Source of the DNA: Halorhabdus sp. BNX81
GTDB taxonomy: Archaea; Halobacteriota; Halobacteria; Halobacteriales; Haloarculaceae
NCBI RefSeq assembly: GCF_029229925.1
Contig: NZ_CP107254.1
Span: forward strand, 372,001-436,000
Direction: 5' to 3'
DNA: 64,000 nucleotides
The notes under the pieces are model-generated. The model was not told where the DNA came from, ran no database searches, and saw nothing but the letters and a program-made list of their open reading frames with translations. Positions 1-7,972 of the stretch are shown piece after piece (within the stretch, counting starts at the first letter, position 1; the number at the start of each line of letters is the position of its first letter). The position numbers and the translations under genes were made by a program.

Positions 1-90
1 TGCGAAGGGGAACGGCCTTTAGTGTGCTGTCTCCGGCGTGGGATGCACGCTTTGGAGACCGCTCGCAGAATCAGGCCACGATCGACCGTC

Positions 91-1002
91 TCAGGCTTCG
101 ATCTTCTTGTAGTCGATGTACTCGCCGCCGCGGAAGTCCTCCAGCAGGTTGATCGCCGCCGTCGTCCCCTCGCCGACCGAGACGTTGACCTGGCGTTGCC
201 CGCCAGTCAGGTCGCCGGCAGCGTAGACGCGGTCGACGCCCGTGTACTGGTCCTCGTCGACGTCGAGGTACGAACCGTCACGCGGAATGCCCAGCATGTC
301 GGCGATGTCGGTCCCGCCCGCCGCGCCGAGCGCGATGAAGACGCCTTCGACGTCGAGTTGCTCGCCCGCGTCGAGTTCGACACCCTCGACGACCTCGTCG
401 CCGACGATGTGATCGACCGGTTCCTCGATGACCGGAATGCCCTCGCCCTCGAGCTGGTCGAGCAGCGCGTCGTCCATGTCGATAGCGTTGCCGTTGGTGA
501 GCACGCGCACGTCGTCGGTGTAATCCAGCAGCATCATCGCCTCCTTTGCGGCGTAGTTGCCCGCACCGACGACCGCGACTGGCTTGTCGCGATAGAAGAA
601 GGCGTCACACTCGACACAGTAGGAGACGCCGCCGCCCTCGTAGTCGTCGACGTGGGGGATCGCCGGCGTCTCGTAGGACGCGCCGGTCGCGAGGATGACG
701 CCCTTCACCTCGTACTCGTCGACCTCGGTCTCGATGCGGTAGCCGTCGCCGTCCTCGCCGACCTGGACGACCTCTTCCTCGACAATTTTCGCGCCGAACT
801 TCGTCGCCTGCTCGCGGCCCACGTCGACGAGTTCGGGGCCGCTCGCGCCCTCCGGGAACCCGTAGACGTTCTCCATCCAGTCGACATCCCTGGTCGTGCC
901 ACCGCCCTTGTCGAAGACAAGCGTTTCCTGATCTGCGCGTGCCGTGTAGACGGCTGCGGCCAATCCAGCCGGACCGCCACCGATGATCGCTACGTCTGCC
1001 AT
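91..1002 (-). CDS. Thioredoxin-reductase-like NAD(P)/FAD oxidoreductase
   Basis: A 303-residue two-dinucleotide-domain flavoprotein of the thioredoxin reductase family. The FAD-binding motif GGGPAG is at about residues 8-13 and the NAD(P)-binding motif VVGAGN at about 144-149. The redox-active pair is Cys129 and Cys132 (CVEC, where classical enzymes have CATC). Length matches the family. I start at the ATG at 1002, which puts MADVAIIGGG at the N terminus; the upstream in-frame ATG would add 24 unconserved residues. It probably reduces a thioredoxin or glutaredoxin-like partner with NAD(P)H in the cytoplasm. The unusual CxxC leaves open a ferredoxin-dependent or another disulfide reductase role. 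It stands alone, convergent with nothing. Confidence 0.9.
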   Translation of the reverse strand: MADVAIIGGGPAGLAAAVYTARADQETLVFDKGGGTTRDVDWMENVYGFPEGASGPELVDVGREQATKFGAKIVEEEVVQVGEDGDGYRIETEVDEYEVKGVILATGASYETPAIPHVDDYEGGGVSYCVECDAFFYRDKPVAVVGAGNYAAKEAMMLLDYTDDVRVLTNGNAIDMDDALLDQLEGEGIPVIEEPVDHIVGDEVVEGVELDAGEQLDVEGVFIALGAAGGTDIADMLGIPRDGSYLDVDEDQYTGVDRVYAAGDLTGGQRQVNVSVGEGTTAAINLLEDFRGGEYIDYKKIEA

Positions 1003-1170
1003 TGTGTATTGATAGTACAATACCGTCGCGTATAAACGACTCGCTTCGGGCGAACTATACGCCGTATTCTGCATGAATAGTCATGTTTTGCGGGCCATTA
1101 TCGCTTGGTAGCAGTCAACAGTTCGAGCACAATATTGCGGGACTTGTGATCAAATGGTGCCGATCCGCGC

Positions 1171-1623
1171 TTAGACCATCCCGAAGAGATTCGCCAGCGC
1201 GATCCCGAGCACCGTGGCGAAGGCGACGTGCAGCAGCGTCAGCGCGGCCGTCGCGGGTCGGGGCAGGTCATAGACCGTCGAGATCGCGACGGCGTCGGCG
1301 AGAACGGTCGCGACGACGACGATCCCGACACCCAACTCGGGGGAGACGAAGCCGACGCTCGCCACGCCGTAGCGCTGGAGCAGCAGCGAGACGACCGCCG
1401 GGACCGCGCCGGCGTAGGCGGCCCGCTGGGAGCGGACCTCGCCGATAAAGAACGTCGCTGCGAGGTGGAGTGTCACGGCGTAGAACACCCACGCCCCGAC
1501 GAAGGTTGCGACCAACAGGACGAGGGTGCTACTGAATGGCCCGCCCTGCAACGGGATCGGTGCGAGAGACACCGCTGGCGCGTCGATCGCAGCGAGAGAG
1601 AAAGACGGGGAGAGCGTCCACAT
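1171..1623 (-). CDS. Uncharacterised small integral membrane protein
   Basis: A 150-residue protein with about four hydrophobic segments. One holds a short conserved-looking stretch, YAVTLHLAATFFIG. The start is the ATG at 1623; an upstream extension would run into a Ser/Pro/Arg-rich stretch that is a shadow of the tbp gene. It lies 35 bp downstream of tbp on the same strand, so the two may be cotranscribed. I do not recognise a catalytic motif and can assign no function beyond a membrane protein of a haloarchaeal type. Confidence 0.75.
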   Translation of the reverse strand: MWTLSPSFSLAAIDAPAVSLAPIPLQGGPFSSTLVLLVATFVGAWVFYAVTLHLAATFFIGEVRSQRAAYAGAVPAVVSLLLQRYGVASVGFVSPELGVGIVVVATVLADAVAISTVYDLPRPATAALTLLHVAFATVLGIALANLFGMV

Positions 1624-1657
1624 ACTCGCGATTCGAGTCGCAGTCGTTTCTGCGTTG

Positions 1658-2218
1658 TTATTCCAGCAGGCCGAGTTCTTCGAGCCGGGAGACGATCTTG
1701 TCGACGGCCTTCTTGGCGTCGTCGGGTTCCTTGCCGCCGGTGATGACGAGCTTTCCGGAGCCAAAGAGGAGTGCGACGACGTCGGGGTCGTCCAGCCGGT
1801 AGACGAGACCGGGGAACTGCTCGGGTTCGTACTCGATGTTCTCCAGTCCCAGCCCGATCGCGATCGCGTTCAGGTTGAGATTCCGGCCCAGATCGGCCGA
1901 GGTGACGATGTTCTGGACGACGATCTCGGGGTCCTCGTCGACCTGAATCTCCAGGTCACGGAGCTTCCCGAACACGATCCGGAGACTCTCGTGGACGTCG
2001 TCGGTACTCTTTGCGCCGGTACAGACGATCTTGCCTGATCGGAAGATCAGCGCCGCCGACTTGGGTTCCTGGGTCCGATAGACGAGGCCGGGGAACTGCT
2101 CGGGGTCGTAATCGGCCCCTTCGAGGTCCATCGCCACGCTCTGGAGATCGAGCTCCTGACCGATACCGGTTGAGGCGACGACGTTTTCGATGTTGATTGT
2201 TTCCTTGGGGTCAACCAT
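1658..2218 (-). CDS. tbp: TATA-box-binding protein TBP
   Basis: A 186-residue archaeal TBP that binds the TATA box and, with TFB, recruits RNA polymerase. It consists of the two direct repeats that form the saddle fold. The motif EQFPGLVYR occurs once in each half (about residues 40-48 and 132-140), each followed by an alternating hydrophobic strand and a GK(I/L)V-x-TG(A/G)K segment. Length is standard. The ATG at 2218 is the first codon and lies about 30 bp downstream of a strong TATA-like sequence, consistent with leaderless transcription. The two TFB genes of this window are its expected partners. Confidence 0.97.
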   Translation of the reverse strand: MVDPKETINIENVVASTGIGQELDLQSVAMDLEGADYDPEQFPGLVYRTQEPKSAALIFRSGKIVCTGAKSTDDVHESLRIVFGKLRDLEIQVDEDPEIVVQNIVTSADLGRNLNLNAIAIGLGLENIEYEPEQFPGLVYRLDDPDVVALLFGSGKLVITGGKEPDDAKKAVDKIVSRLEELGLLE

Positions 2219-2234
2219 GACTCGAACTATAAAT

Positions 2235-2276
2235 CGTATTTAAGGCTTATAAAGGTTGGTATTTAACGTTTATAAG
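2235..2276 (-). promoter_or_regulatory. Tandem duplicated promoter repeat upstream of tbp
   Basis: Two imperfect 19-bp copies, 2235-2253 and 2258-2276, are spaced 23 bp apart. Read on the minus strand, each has the form TTATAA-R-C-S-TTAAATA. Each copy therefore carries two overlapping TATA-like boxes, and the near copy sits at the right distance from the tbp ATG for a leaderless transcript. This may give two start points or a TBP-sensitive autoregulated promoter. The repeat is seen directly; the regulation is inferred. Confidence 0.6.
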
Positions 2277-2430
2277 CACCCCTATATTCGGGGTACGGTC
2301 GTTTTGACGGGCAAATAGACGGGATTTCAGGTGAGAACGATAGGCAGCCATTTCGACCGCGTCCACCACGATCGAACCGTCTTCAGCCCCGATCGCCAGA
2401 ACCAAGCATCGAGCCCTGTTGCTGAGACGC

Positions 2431-3462
2431 GTGTACCTGCTGGAACTCGCCGGTACCGACGACGCCTTTGCCGCCTACGAAGCCGACAGCGCTGCCAGTC
2501 GGGTCACCGTCCGCGGCGGGGGTGTCGCGACTGCCCGCGGGATCACTGATCGGGTGTCACAACTGGCGTTGACCCATCGGGTGAGTGACCTGCTCGGGAC
2601 GGCTGCGCCGAACCTCGACAGCGCTCGCGCGCTGCTCGAAGCGGCCAGCATCGACCGCTCGGGGTCGGTCGCGGTGCGAGCGCGGGACGTCCGCGGCGCG
2701 ACGGGCGTGAGCACGCAGGCCGTCGAGCGCGCGCTCGGTTCGATACTTGTCGAGCGCGGGTTCGCGGTCGATCTCGACGATCCCGACTACGAACTCCGGG
2801 CGGTGTTCGCCGGCCCGCCCTCGACAACTGAGTGGGATGGCGACGGTATCGAAATCGCGCCTGACGCTGGCGAGGACGGACTCTGCGCGCTCGGCTGGCT
2901 CGCGGTCGAACCGGAGCGGGACTTCACCGATCGCGCGCCGACCGATCGCCCGTTCTTCCAGCCGGGGAGCATGGACCCGGCCCTCGCCCGAGCACTGGTC
3001 AACGTTGCCGGCGCACGGCCCGGCGCGCGCGTGCTCGATCCGATGTGCGGGACTGGCGGCCTCCTGCTGGAAGCGACGCGGGTCGGCTCGGCGGTCGTCG
3101 GCGTCGATGCCCTGGAGAAGATGGTTCAGGGGACGCGCGAGAATCTCGTGGCTGCGGGGGCTGACGAGTTCCTTGTCTGCCGGGGCGACGCCAGGCGGCT
3201 TCCGTTCGAGGCTGATACGTTCGATGCCGTCGTCGTCGATGCGCCGTACGGGCGACAGACCAAGGTGTCGGCGGACTCGCTGGCTGTGCTACTCGAAGAT
3301 GCACTCGGGCAAGCCCGTCGGATCGCGCCCCGGGCCGTCGTCGTCGGGGATCGCCCTTGGGCTGCGGTAGCTCGCGAGGCTGGCTGGACCGTCTCGGCCC
3401 AGTTTCAGCGCCGCGTCCACCGCTCGCTCGATCGATTCGTTCACGTACTCGACCGCGGGTAA
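2431..3462 (+). CDS. trmG10: tRNA (guanine(10)-N2)-dimethyltransferase, THUMP-SAM type
   Basis: A 343-residue protein of the archaeal TrmG10 family, which dimethylates G10 of tRNA with S-adenosylmethionine. The N-terminal half is a divergent THUMP-containing region. The C-terminal half has the SAM-binding motif LDPMCGTGGLLLEA and the catalytic motif DAPYGRQ, a variant of DPPYG. I prefer the GTG at 2431, which gives V/MYLLELAG as in relatives; a TTG at 2419 is also open. There is no ATG near the start. It is transcribed divergently from tbp. Confidence 0.9.
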   Translation: MYLLELAGTDDAFAAYEADSAASRVTVRGGGVATARGITDRVSQLALTHRVSDLLGTAAPNLDSARALLEAASIDRSGSVAVRARDVRGATGVSTQAVERALGSILVERGFAVDLDDPDYELRAVFAGPPSTTEWDGDGIEIAPDAGEDGLCALGWLAVEPERDFTDRAPTDRPFFQPGSMDPALARALVNVAGARPGARVLDPMCGTGGLLLEATRVGSAVVGVDALEKMVQGTRENLVAAGADEFLVCRGDARRLPFEADTFDAVVVDAPYGRQTKVSADSLAVLLEDALGQARRIAPRAVVVGDRPWAAVAREAGWTVSAQFQRRVHRSLDRFVHVLDRG

Positions 3463-3510
3463 GTCCGTCAAGCCCTGGCTGCCGCCGAGAGTGCTTCCCC
3501 GTTTCCCCAA

Positions 3511-5202
3511 TCATGCCGCCTGGAGTATCTTCCTCATCATGTCGAGTTCCTGGATGAGATCGTCGTCACCGATCGAATCAGCTTCCCCCTCAAAGTACCC
3601 CCGGAACCGTTCGATCCGGGACTCGTAGGGCGAAGAGACCGCCAGCGGCTGGGACTGCTGTTCCCACTCACCGAGCGGCAGGTCTTCCGGTGGGACCCCG
3701 ATTTCGCTGTCAGCCGTGACCGTGACTCGGTCAGGATCGCGTTCGTGGACCATCCAGTTTCGCAGGAGATCGGCATACCGGGCCAGCAGGACCGCTTTCC
3801 GGATTCCCGTGTTTGCGAAATGTTCCGGCGACTCTTCCGGGAATTCGATGGTCCGCGTCGTCTCGTCCGCCGACCCCGATCGATCCTTCCAGGACGCCCG
3901 CAGCGTCATGTCTCCGCTGGCTTCCCCGTCGAGTTTGACCAGGACCACGCCGCCGCGGGTTTCACCGTCCGATTTCGGGGACGGGAACAGCGTGTTCACT
4001 GAAAGCAGCTCGTCGGTCGCGTCTTCGGCAGCCGTCGAGCCGTACACGGTCGCGATCTCGGCGTCCGCAGCGTCGAGTTCCACCGAGAGATCGTACACGA
4101 GCGGCGTCACCATGTACTCGAACTCCTCGCCGAGATATGTCTCGAATTTCTCGGCGGAGTGGACCGATCGGTAGTTCGCGCCGCGGACGGCGGTGATCTC
4201 GTCGACGAGTTCGGGGTTGAAGTCGACGCCGACGCCGACGAAGCTGGTATGAATCCCGTCTTCGGCGTAGCCCGCGAGACGATCCTGTAGCGCCTGGTCG
4301 TCGGTCTGGCCGGTGTTCGGCATCGCGTCGGTGACGACGATCTGTCTGGTCTCGGCTTCCGTGGGGTCGGCGTCGGCGTACTCGCCGAGCATGTCGGCGG
4401 CCTCGGCCATGCCGTCGGCGATGTTCGTCCCGCCGCCGGCCTGGATGTCCTCACGGATGTGCCCACGGATCGCGTCCATGTCTGTCGTCTCGACCTCCCG
4501 GAGTGGCTTGGCGACGGTCGCCTCGTTGTTGAACAGGACGACTCCCACCCGATCGTCGGGGTCGAGCTGCTCGGTCAGCGCCACCAGGGCGTCCTTGGCG
4601 ACGGCCATCTTCGTCCGGCTGTCTCCCTCCTCGACGGTGTGTCTGTTCCCGAAGCGATCGTAGTAGTACTGGTCGAACTGCGACCCCATCGACCCGGAGA
4701 TGTCGAGGACGATCACGACGTCGAGCCGCTTGCGTTCGAAGGTCGACGTATCCAGCGTCGAGTTGAGTCCGACCGTGAAATAGCGGTCTGTGGACTCGCC
4801 CAGCGGGTCTTCCGTGATCGCCGTCGCGTATGAGGGACAGAACAGCGACGAGCACTCACCTGTCCCGCCAGTGTCGAAGTAGTAGTTGTAGAACAGTCCC
4901 TCGACCGGAAGGCTGTCGGGGAGTGGCAGGTACCCCTCCTCGACGTTGCGCCGGAAGTCCGCGACGTTGCTCGCGCCGCCGGCGGCAAGCCCGAGATCGG
5001 CACTTTCCGCGTTGGCACTCAATTGGACACCGGCCCCGCTACTCGCGTTCAGGCCGTCGGTCCGCTCGGCCGGGTCGTACTGCCAGTCGTCGACCGCGTC
5101 GGATTCCCGATCCTCGTCACCCAGCAGTCCGGCACAGCCGGCAAGCAATCCACCGGTACTGGCCGCACACAGCCGGAGGTACTGTCGCCTGCTGTGAGCC
5201 AT
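3511..5202 (-). CDS. Twin-arginine-exported vWA-domain lipoprotein
   Basis: A 563-residue predicted surface lipoprotein. The N terminus has a twin-arginine signal (SRRQYLRL, residues 4-11) and a lipobox with Cys23 (LLAGC), the usual haloarchaeal arrangement. The region from about 160 to 350 is a von Willebrand factor A domain with a complete MIDAS start, D-I-S-G-S at 167-171, so it should bind a divalent metal and a protein ligand. The C-terminal 200 residues are acidic and carry no recognised motif. No protease or AAA partner gene is adjacent, so its ligand cannot be guessed. The start is the ATG giving the Tat motif. Confidence 0.9.
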   Translation of the reverse strand: MAHSRRQYLRLCAASTGGLLAGCAGLLGDEDRESDAVDDWQYDPAERTDGLNASSGAGVQLSANAESADLGLAAGGASNVADFRRNVEEGYLPLPDSLPVEGLFYNYYFDTGGTGECSSLFCPSYATAITEDPLGESTDRYFTVGLNSTLDTSTFERKRLDVVIVLDISGSMGSQFDQYYYDRFGNRHTVEEGDSRTKMAVAKDALVALTEQLDPDDRVGVVLFNNEATVAKPLREVETTDMDAIRGHIREDIQAGGGTNIADGMAEAADMLGEYADADPTEAETRQIVVTDAMPNTGQTDDQALQDRLAGYAEDGIHTSFVGVGVDFNPELVDEITAVRGANYRSVHSAEKFETYLGEEFEYMVTPLVYDLSVELDAADAEIATVYGSTAAEDATDELLSVNTLFPSPKSDGETRGGVVLVKLDGEASGDMTLRASWKDRSGSADETTRTIEFPEESPEHFANTGIRKAVLLARYADLLRNWMVHERDPDRVTVTADSEIGVPPEDLPLGEWEQQSQPLAVSSPYESRIERFRGYFEGEADSIGDDDLIQELDMMRKILQAA

Positions 5203-5343
5203 GTCCGTCGTTACTGTCGCCGTTTATATTAATACGCTGAACGGTCAAGCGGCTGTTTGATTATCGGCCGTAGCGACGAGCATGCCGGTGACTCGATGGG
5301 CGGGCCATTCCCCCACCCGACCGGGTCGCTCACTCGACCGTCC

Positions 5344-5499
5344 CTATTCGAGGGACTTCGCCCGGTTCTGGAATTCGCCGCCACAGTCTGCACACTCGCC
5401 GGGGTGGGTCTCGGCCTCGACGATCGTCCCACACCCCATGCACTCGAACTGCGAGGTCACGTCCGCGGTGTCGTCCTCGACGTCCTGATTGTGTGGCAT
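5344..5499 (-). CDS. Small rubrerythrin-like zinc/iron-binding protein
   Basis: A 51-residue gene that starts with ATG (MPHNQDVEDD) and ends at TAG. It has two CxxC knuckles, CMGCG and CADCG, in the second half, giving a four-cysteine metal site like the rubredoxin-type domain of rubrerythrin. The acidic composition and size match the small rubrerythrin-like proteins common in haloarchaea. It is flanked by short intergenic regions and lies divergent to the radical SAM gene. The role is unknown; metal binding is inferred from the cysteines. Confidence 0.8.
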   Translation of the reverse strand: MPHNQDVEDDTADVTSQFECMGCGTIVEAETHPGECADCGGEFQNRAKSLE

Positions 5500-5722
5500 C
5501 GTAACATGTCCGGCCGCTATTCTTAAGTATTAATCGTACGAGGAATATGATGGCATATATACACATGGTGTTTCGTGTGGGTCACCCCACGATACTCACT
5601 CCCAGTTAGTCCCGGCGATCGGGCGACGCAGGCGGTTTGCGTTGGACACAACAGGAGTAACCGGCCGGGCTTGCACAAGCCGCACGGCTTTTAGTCGTGA
5701 GTCGGGTATACGGTTTCACGCA

Positions 5723-6763
5723 ATGATTTCAGAGGGCTGCGAGCAGTGTGCCAAGGGCGGGAAGATGGTGATCTTTGTCTACGGCTACTGCGACCAGCGC
5801 GACTGCTTTTACTGTCCGCTCGGCGAGAACCGCAAGAACGTCACCGATGTCTACGCCAACGAGCGGAAAGTCGAGGACGATCAGGACCTCATCGAGGAAG
5901 CAAAGCGCATGGACGCGCTGGGCTCGTCGCTGACCGGCGGCGAACCCCAGGAGGTCATGGACCGCACCTGCCGGTATATCTCCCTGCTCAAAGACGAGTT
6001 CGGCGAGGACCACCACATCCATCTGTATACCGGCATCACCGGGGGGCGCGAGAACATGCGCCGCCTCGCCGAGGCCGGTCTGGACGAGATTCGGTTCCAC
6101 CCGCCCCTGGACATGTGGGGTGACCTCCACGGCACCGAGTGGGAGGATATTCTCTATATCGCCCGCGAGGAAGGGCTCACGCCGGCCTTCGAGATTCCCG
6201 GTATCCGTCCGGAGGACGAGTTCGTCACCTTCGTCGAAGAGGGGGCCGCCGAATTCGTCAACGTCAACGAGTTCGAGATGAGCCAGGGCAACTACCGCCG
6301 GATGCAACAGCAGGGCTTCGACCTGAAGGAGGACCACATGAGCGCCGTCGAGGGGAGCCACGACGTGCTCGACTCGATGGCCAAACACCCGAAAGTCTAC
6401 TTCTGTACGTCGGTGTTCAAAGACGCCGCCCAACATCGTAATCGGCTCAAGCGGATGGCCAAGAACGTCCGTCGTCCCTTCGACGAAACCACCGACGACG
6501 GTACCCTGGTTTACGGCAAGGCCTGGGTCGAGGCCGATCGCCTCGACGAACTCGGCGTCCCCGCGGAGTACTACGTCGAGAAATCCGAGCACGTCGAGAT
6601 GGCGTGGTGGCTCTTAGAGGAGATGATCGAGGAGGGCGATATCGCGGAGGGCGAGATCGTCGAGCAGTATCCGACGGTCGACGGGACGGTGGTCGAGCGG
6701 ACGCCGCTTCCGGAAGTCTCCGCCGAGCGAAGTGAGGCGGTTCGCTCGGATCGAACGGCGTGA
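5723..6763 (+). CDS. Radical SAM protein of the COG2108 type, with altered C terminus
   Basis: A 346-residue radical SAM protein. The cluster motif is C23-x4-C28-x2-C31 (CDQRDCFYC), a variant of the standard Cx3Cx2C, preceded by another pair, C6-x2-C9, which may bind metal. LTGGEP at about 84-89 is the SAM-binding GGE motif. The substrate is unknown; the family is described as related to pyruvate formate-lyase activating enzymes. The start is ATG 5723, leaving a short N-terminal MISEGCEQC. The last 17 residues (EVSAERSEAVRSDRTA after RTPLP) come from a repeat element. A better candidate for the original tail, TPLPDGSIDGTE..., lies displaced downstream at 7065-7145. Confidence 0.85.
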   Translation: MISEGCEQCAKGGKMVIFVYGYCDQRDCFYCPLGENRKNVTDVYANERKVEDDQDLIEEAKRMDALGSSLTGGEPQEVMDRTCRYISLLKDEFGEDHHIHLYTGITGGRENMRRLAEAGLDEIRFHPPLDMWGDLHGTEWEDILYIAREEGLTPAFEIPGIRPEDEFVTFVEEGAAEFVNVNEFEMSQGNYRRMQQQGFDLKEDHMSAVEGSHDVLDSMAKHPKVYFCTSVFKDAAQHRNRLKRMAKNVRRPFDETTDDGTLVYGKAWVEADRLDELGVPAEYYVEKSEHVEMAWWLLEEMIEEGDIAEGEIVEQYPTVDGTVVERTPLPEVSAERSEAVRSDRTA

Positions 6764-7093
6764 GATCCGTGGTAGTTTTGGCCCAGCTTTTGCGACGAGG
6801 GGTAGCCAAGCGAAGCGCGGCTACCCGAGGAGGAAAAGGTGGGACTGGGACGGTGGTCGAGCGGACCCCACTTCCGGAAGTCTCCGCCGAGCGAAGTGAG
6901 GCGGTTCGCCCGGATCGAACGGCGTGAGATCCGTGGTAGTTTTGGCCCAGCTTTTGCGACGAGCGGGTTGCGGGCCGTCGGCCCGCAACCGGGAGCCGTG
7001 GCGGTTCCACCGCCACGCGGTAGCCGAGCGAAGCGCGGCTACCCGAGGAGGAAAAGGTGGGACTGGGACAGTGGTCGAGCGGACGCCGCTTCC
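6683..7093 (+). repeat. Hairpin repeat array inserted in a gene 3' end, three 29-bp tail boxes
   Basis: A 29-bp piece of the radical SAM gene (starting GGGACGGTGGTCGAGCGGAC) occurs at 6683-6711, 6847-6875 and 7065-7093. Between the copies lie two related units, 6712-6846 (135 bp) and 6876-7064 (189 bp). Each unit holds a CCGCC..GGCGG hairpin, a CGGATC..GATCCG hairpin, a T-rich box TTTTGGCCCAGCTTTTGC, a GGTAGCC..GGCTACC hairpin and a closing GAGGAGGAAAAGGTGGGACT. The second unit is the first plus 54 bp with two further hairpins. This looks like tandem copies of a non-coding element with long flanking direct repeats. Confidence 0.85.
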
Positions 7094-7145
7094 TGACGGA
7101 TCGATCGATGGGACTGAGTCGGCCCAGTCTGTTCGAGCCGAGTAG
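7065..7145 (+). pseudogene. Displaced original 3' end of the radical SAM gene
   Basis: This segment translates as TVVERTPLP (identical to the end of the intact gene upstream) followed by DGSIDGTESAQSVRAE and a TAG stop. It has no start codon or promoter of its own. The simplest reading is that it is the former C terminus of the radical SAM gene, separated by about 380 bp of hairpin repeat units. Comparison with homologues would show which tail is ancestral. Confidence 0.6.
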
Positions 7146-7180
7146 GTACGACGGCTCGAGGTCGGGGCCGGGCCCCGCCG

Positions 7181-7972
7181 TCAGCGTCGAACGATCCGTC
7201 GAGCGAGCCAGACACAGCCCACGCCGAGGATAGCGCCGGCGACGACGTCGGTTCCCCAGTGGATGGCCAGGTACATCGTCGAGATCACGACGCTGCCGCC
7301 GACGAGCGTCGCGATCGGGAGCCATCGAGGATAGACACGGCGGGTCCGGTACGCCAGGGCGATCACAGTCACCGACAGGGACGTGTGCAACGACGGGAAG
7401 ACGTTGGTGTTGGCGTTCACTTCACTCACGAGAAACTGCGAACTCGGCCAGTTCGTATACAGGAGTGGCTCCGTGAGGTCCGGGAGCAGGTTTCGTGGGC
7501 CATAGGCGATGAAGACGAGGTACAAGCAAAGCCCGATCGCATAGTTGAGCGCGTAGGCTATCGCCGCCGTCCGGAACCACTCCATGTCGTCGAGAACGAG
7601 ATACGCCACGAGCGGGAACACCAGCACGAAGACGTATCCATAGACGTAGATCAGCGAGAAGTACGTCGTCAGCCACGGGTGGGCGAGCGATTGGATCGCC
7701 GGGACGAGGTTCCCCTCGATCGCATAGATATCGCCAGTGATGTTCCAGCCGATGAGCCAGGAGACTTCCACGCCGACTTCCCGGACGACACTGTTGATGG
7801 CGAGCACGCCGCCGAGTAATGCAAGCGAGGGGATGGCGTTCCGTGCTATCGAGCGATAGTCGGTCCGAAGTCGGGTGAATCGTCGCCACCCGATGACGAC
7901 TGCCGTCGTGACGCTTACCAACACGACGGTGACGGCTATCACCATGCCCAGCAGTGTGATCGGGACCGTCAT
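7181..7972 (-). CDS. PAP2-superfamily membrane phosphatase
   Basis: A 263-residue integral membrane protein with about six hydrophobic segments. It carries the second and third PAP2/AUR1 phosphatase motifs: FPSLHTS at 192-198 and HWGTDVVAG at 238-246, with the two catalytic histidines in each. It should hydrolyse or transfer a lipid-linked phosphate at the membrane, for instance polyprenyl diphosphate or a phospholipid; the substrate is not evident. Its ATG overlaps the stop of the upstream solute-binding-protein gene (ATGA), so the two form an operon. Confidence 0.9.
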   Translation of the reverse strand: MTVPITLLGMVIAVTVVLVSVTTAVVIGWRRFTRLRTDYRSIARNAIPSLALLGGVLAINSVVREVGVEVSWLIGWNITGDIYAIEGNLVPAIQSLAHPWLTTYFSLIYVYGYVFVLVFPLVAYLVLDDMEWFRTAAIAYALNYAIGLCLYLVFIAYGPRNLLPDLTEPLLYTNWPSSQFLVSEVNANTNVFPSLHTSLSVTVIALAYRTRRVYPRWLPIATLVGGSVVISTMYLAIHWGTDVVAGAILGVGCVWLARRIVRR

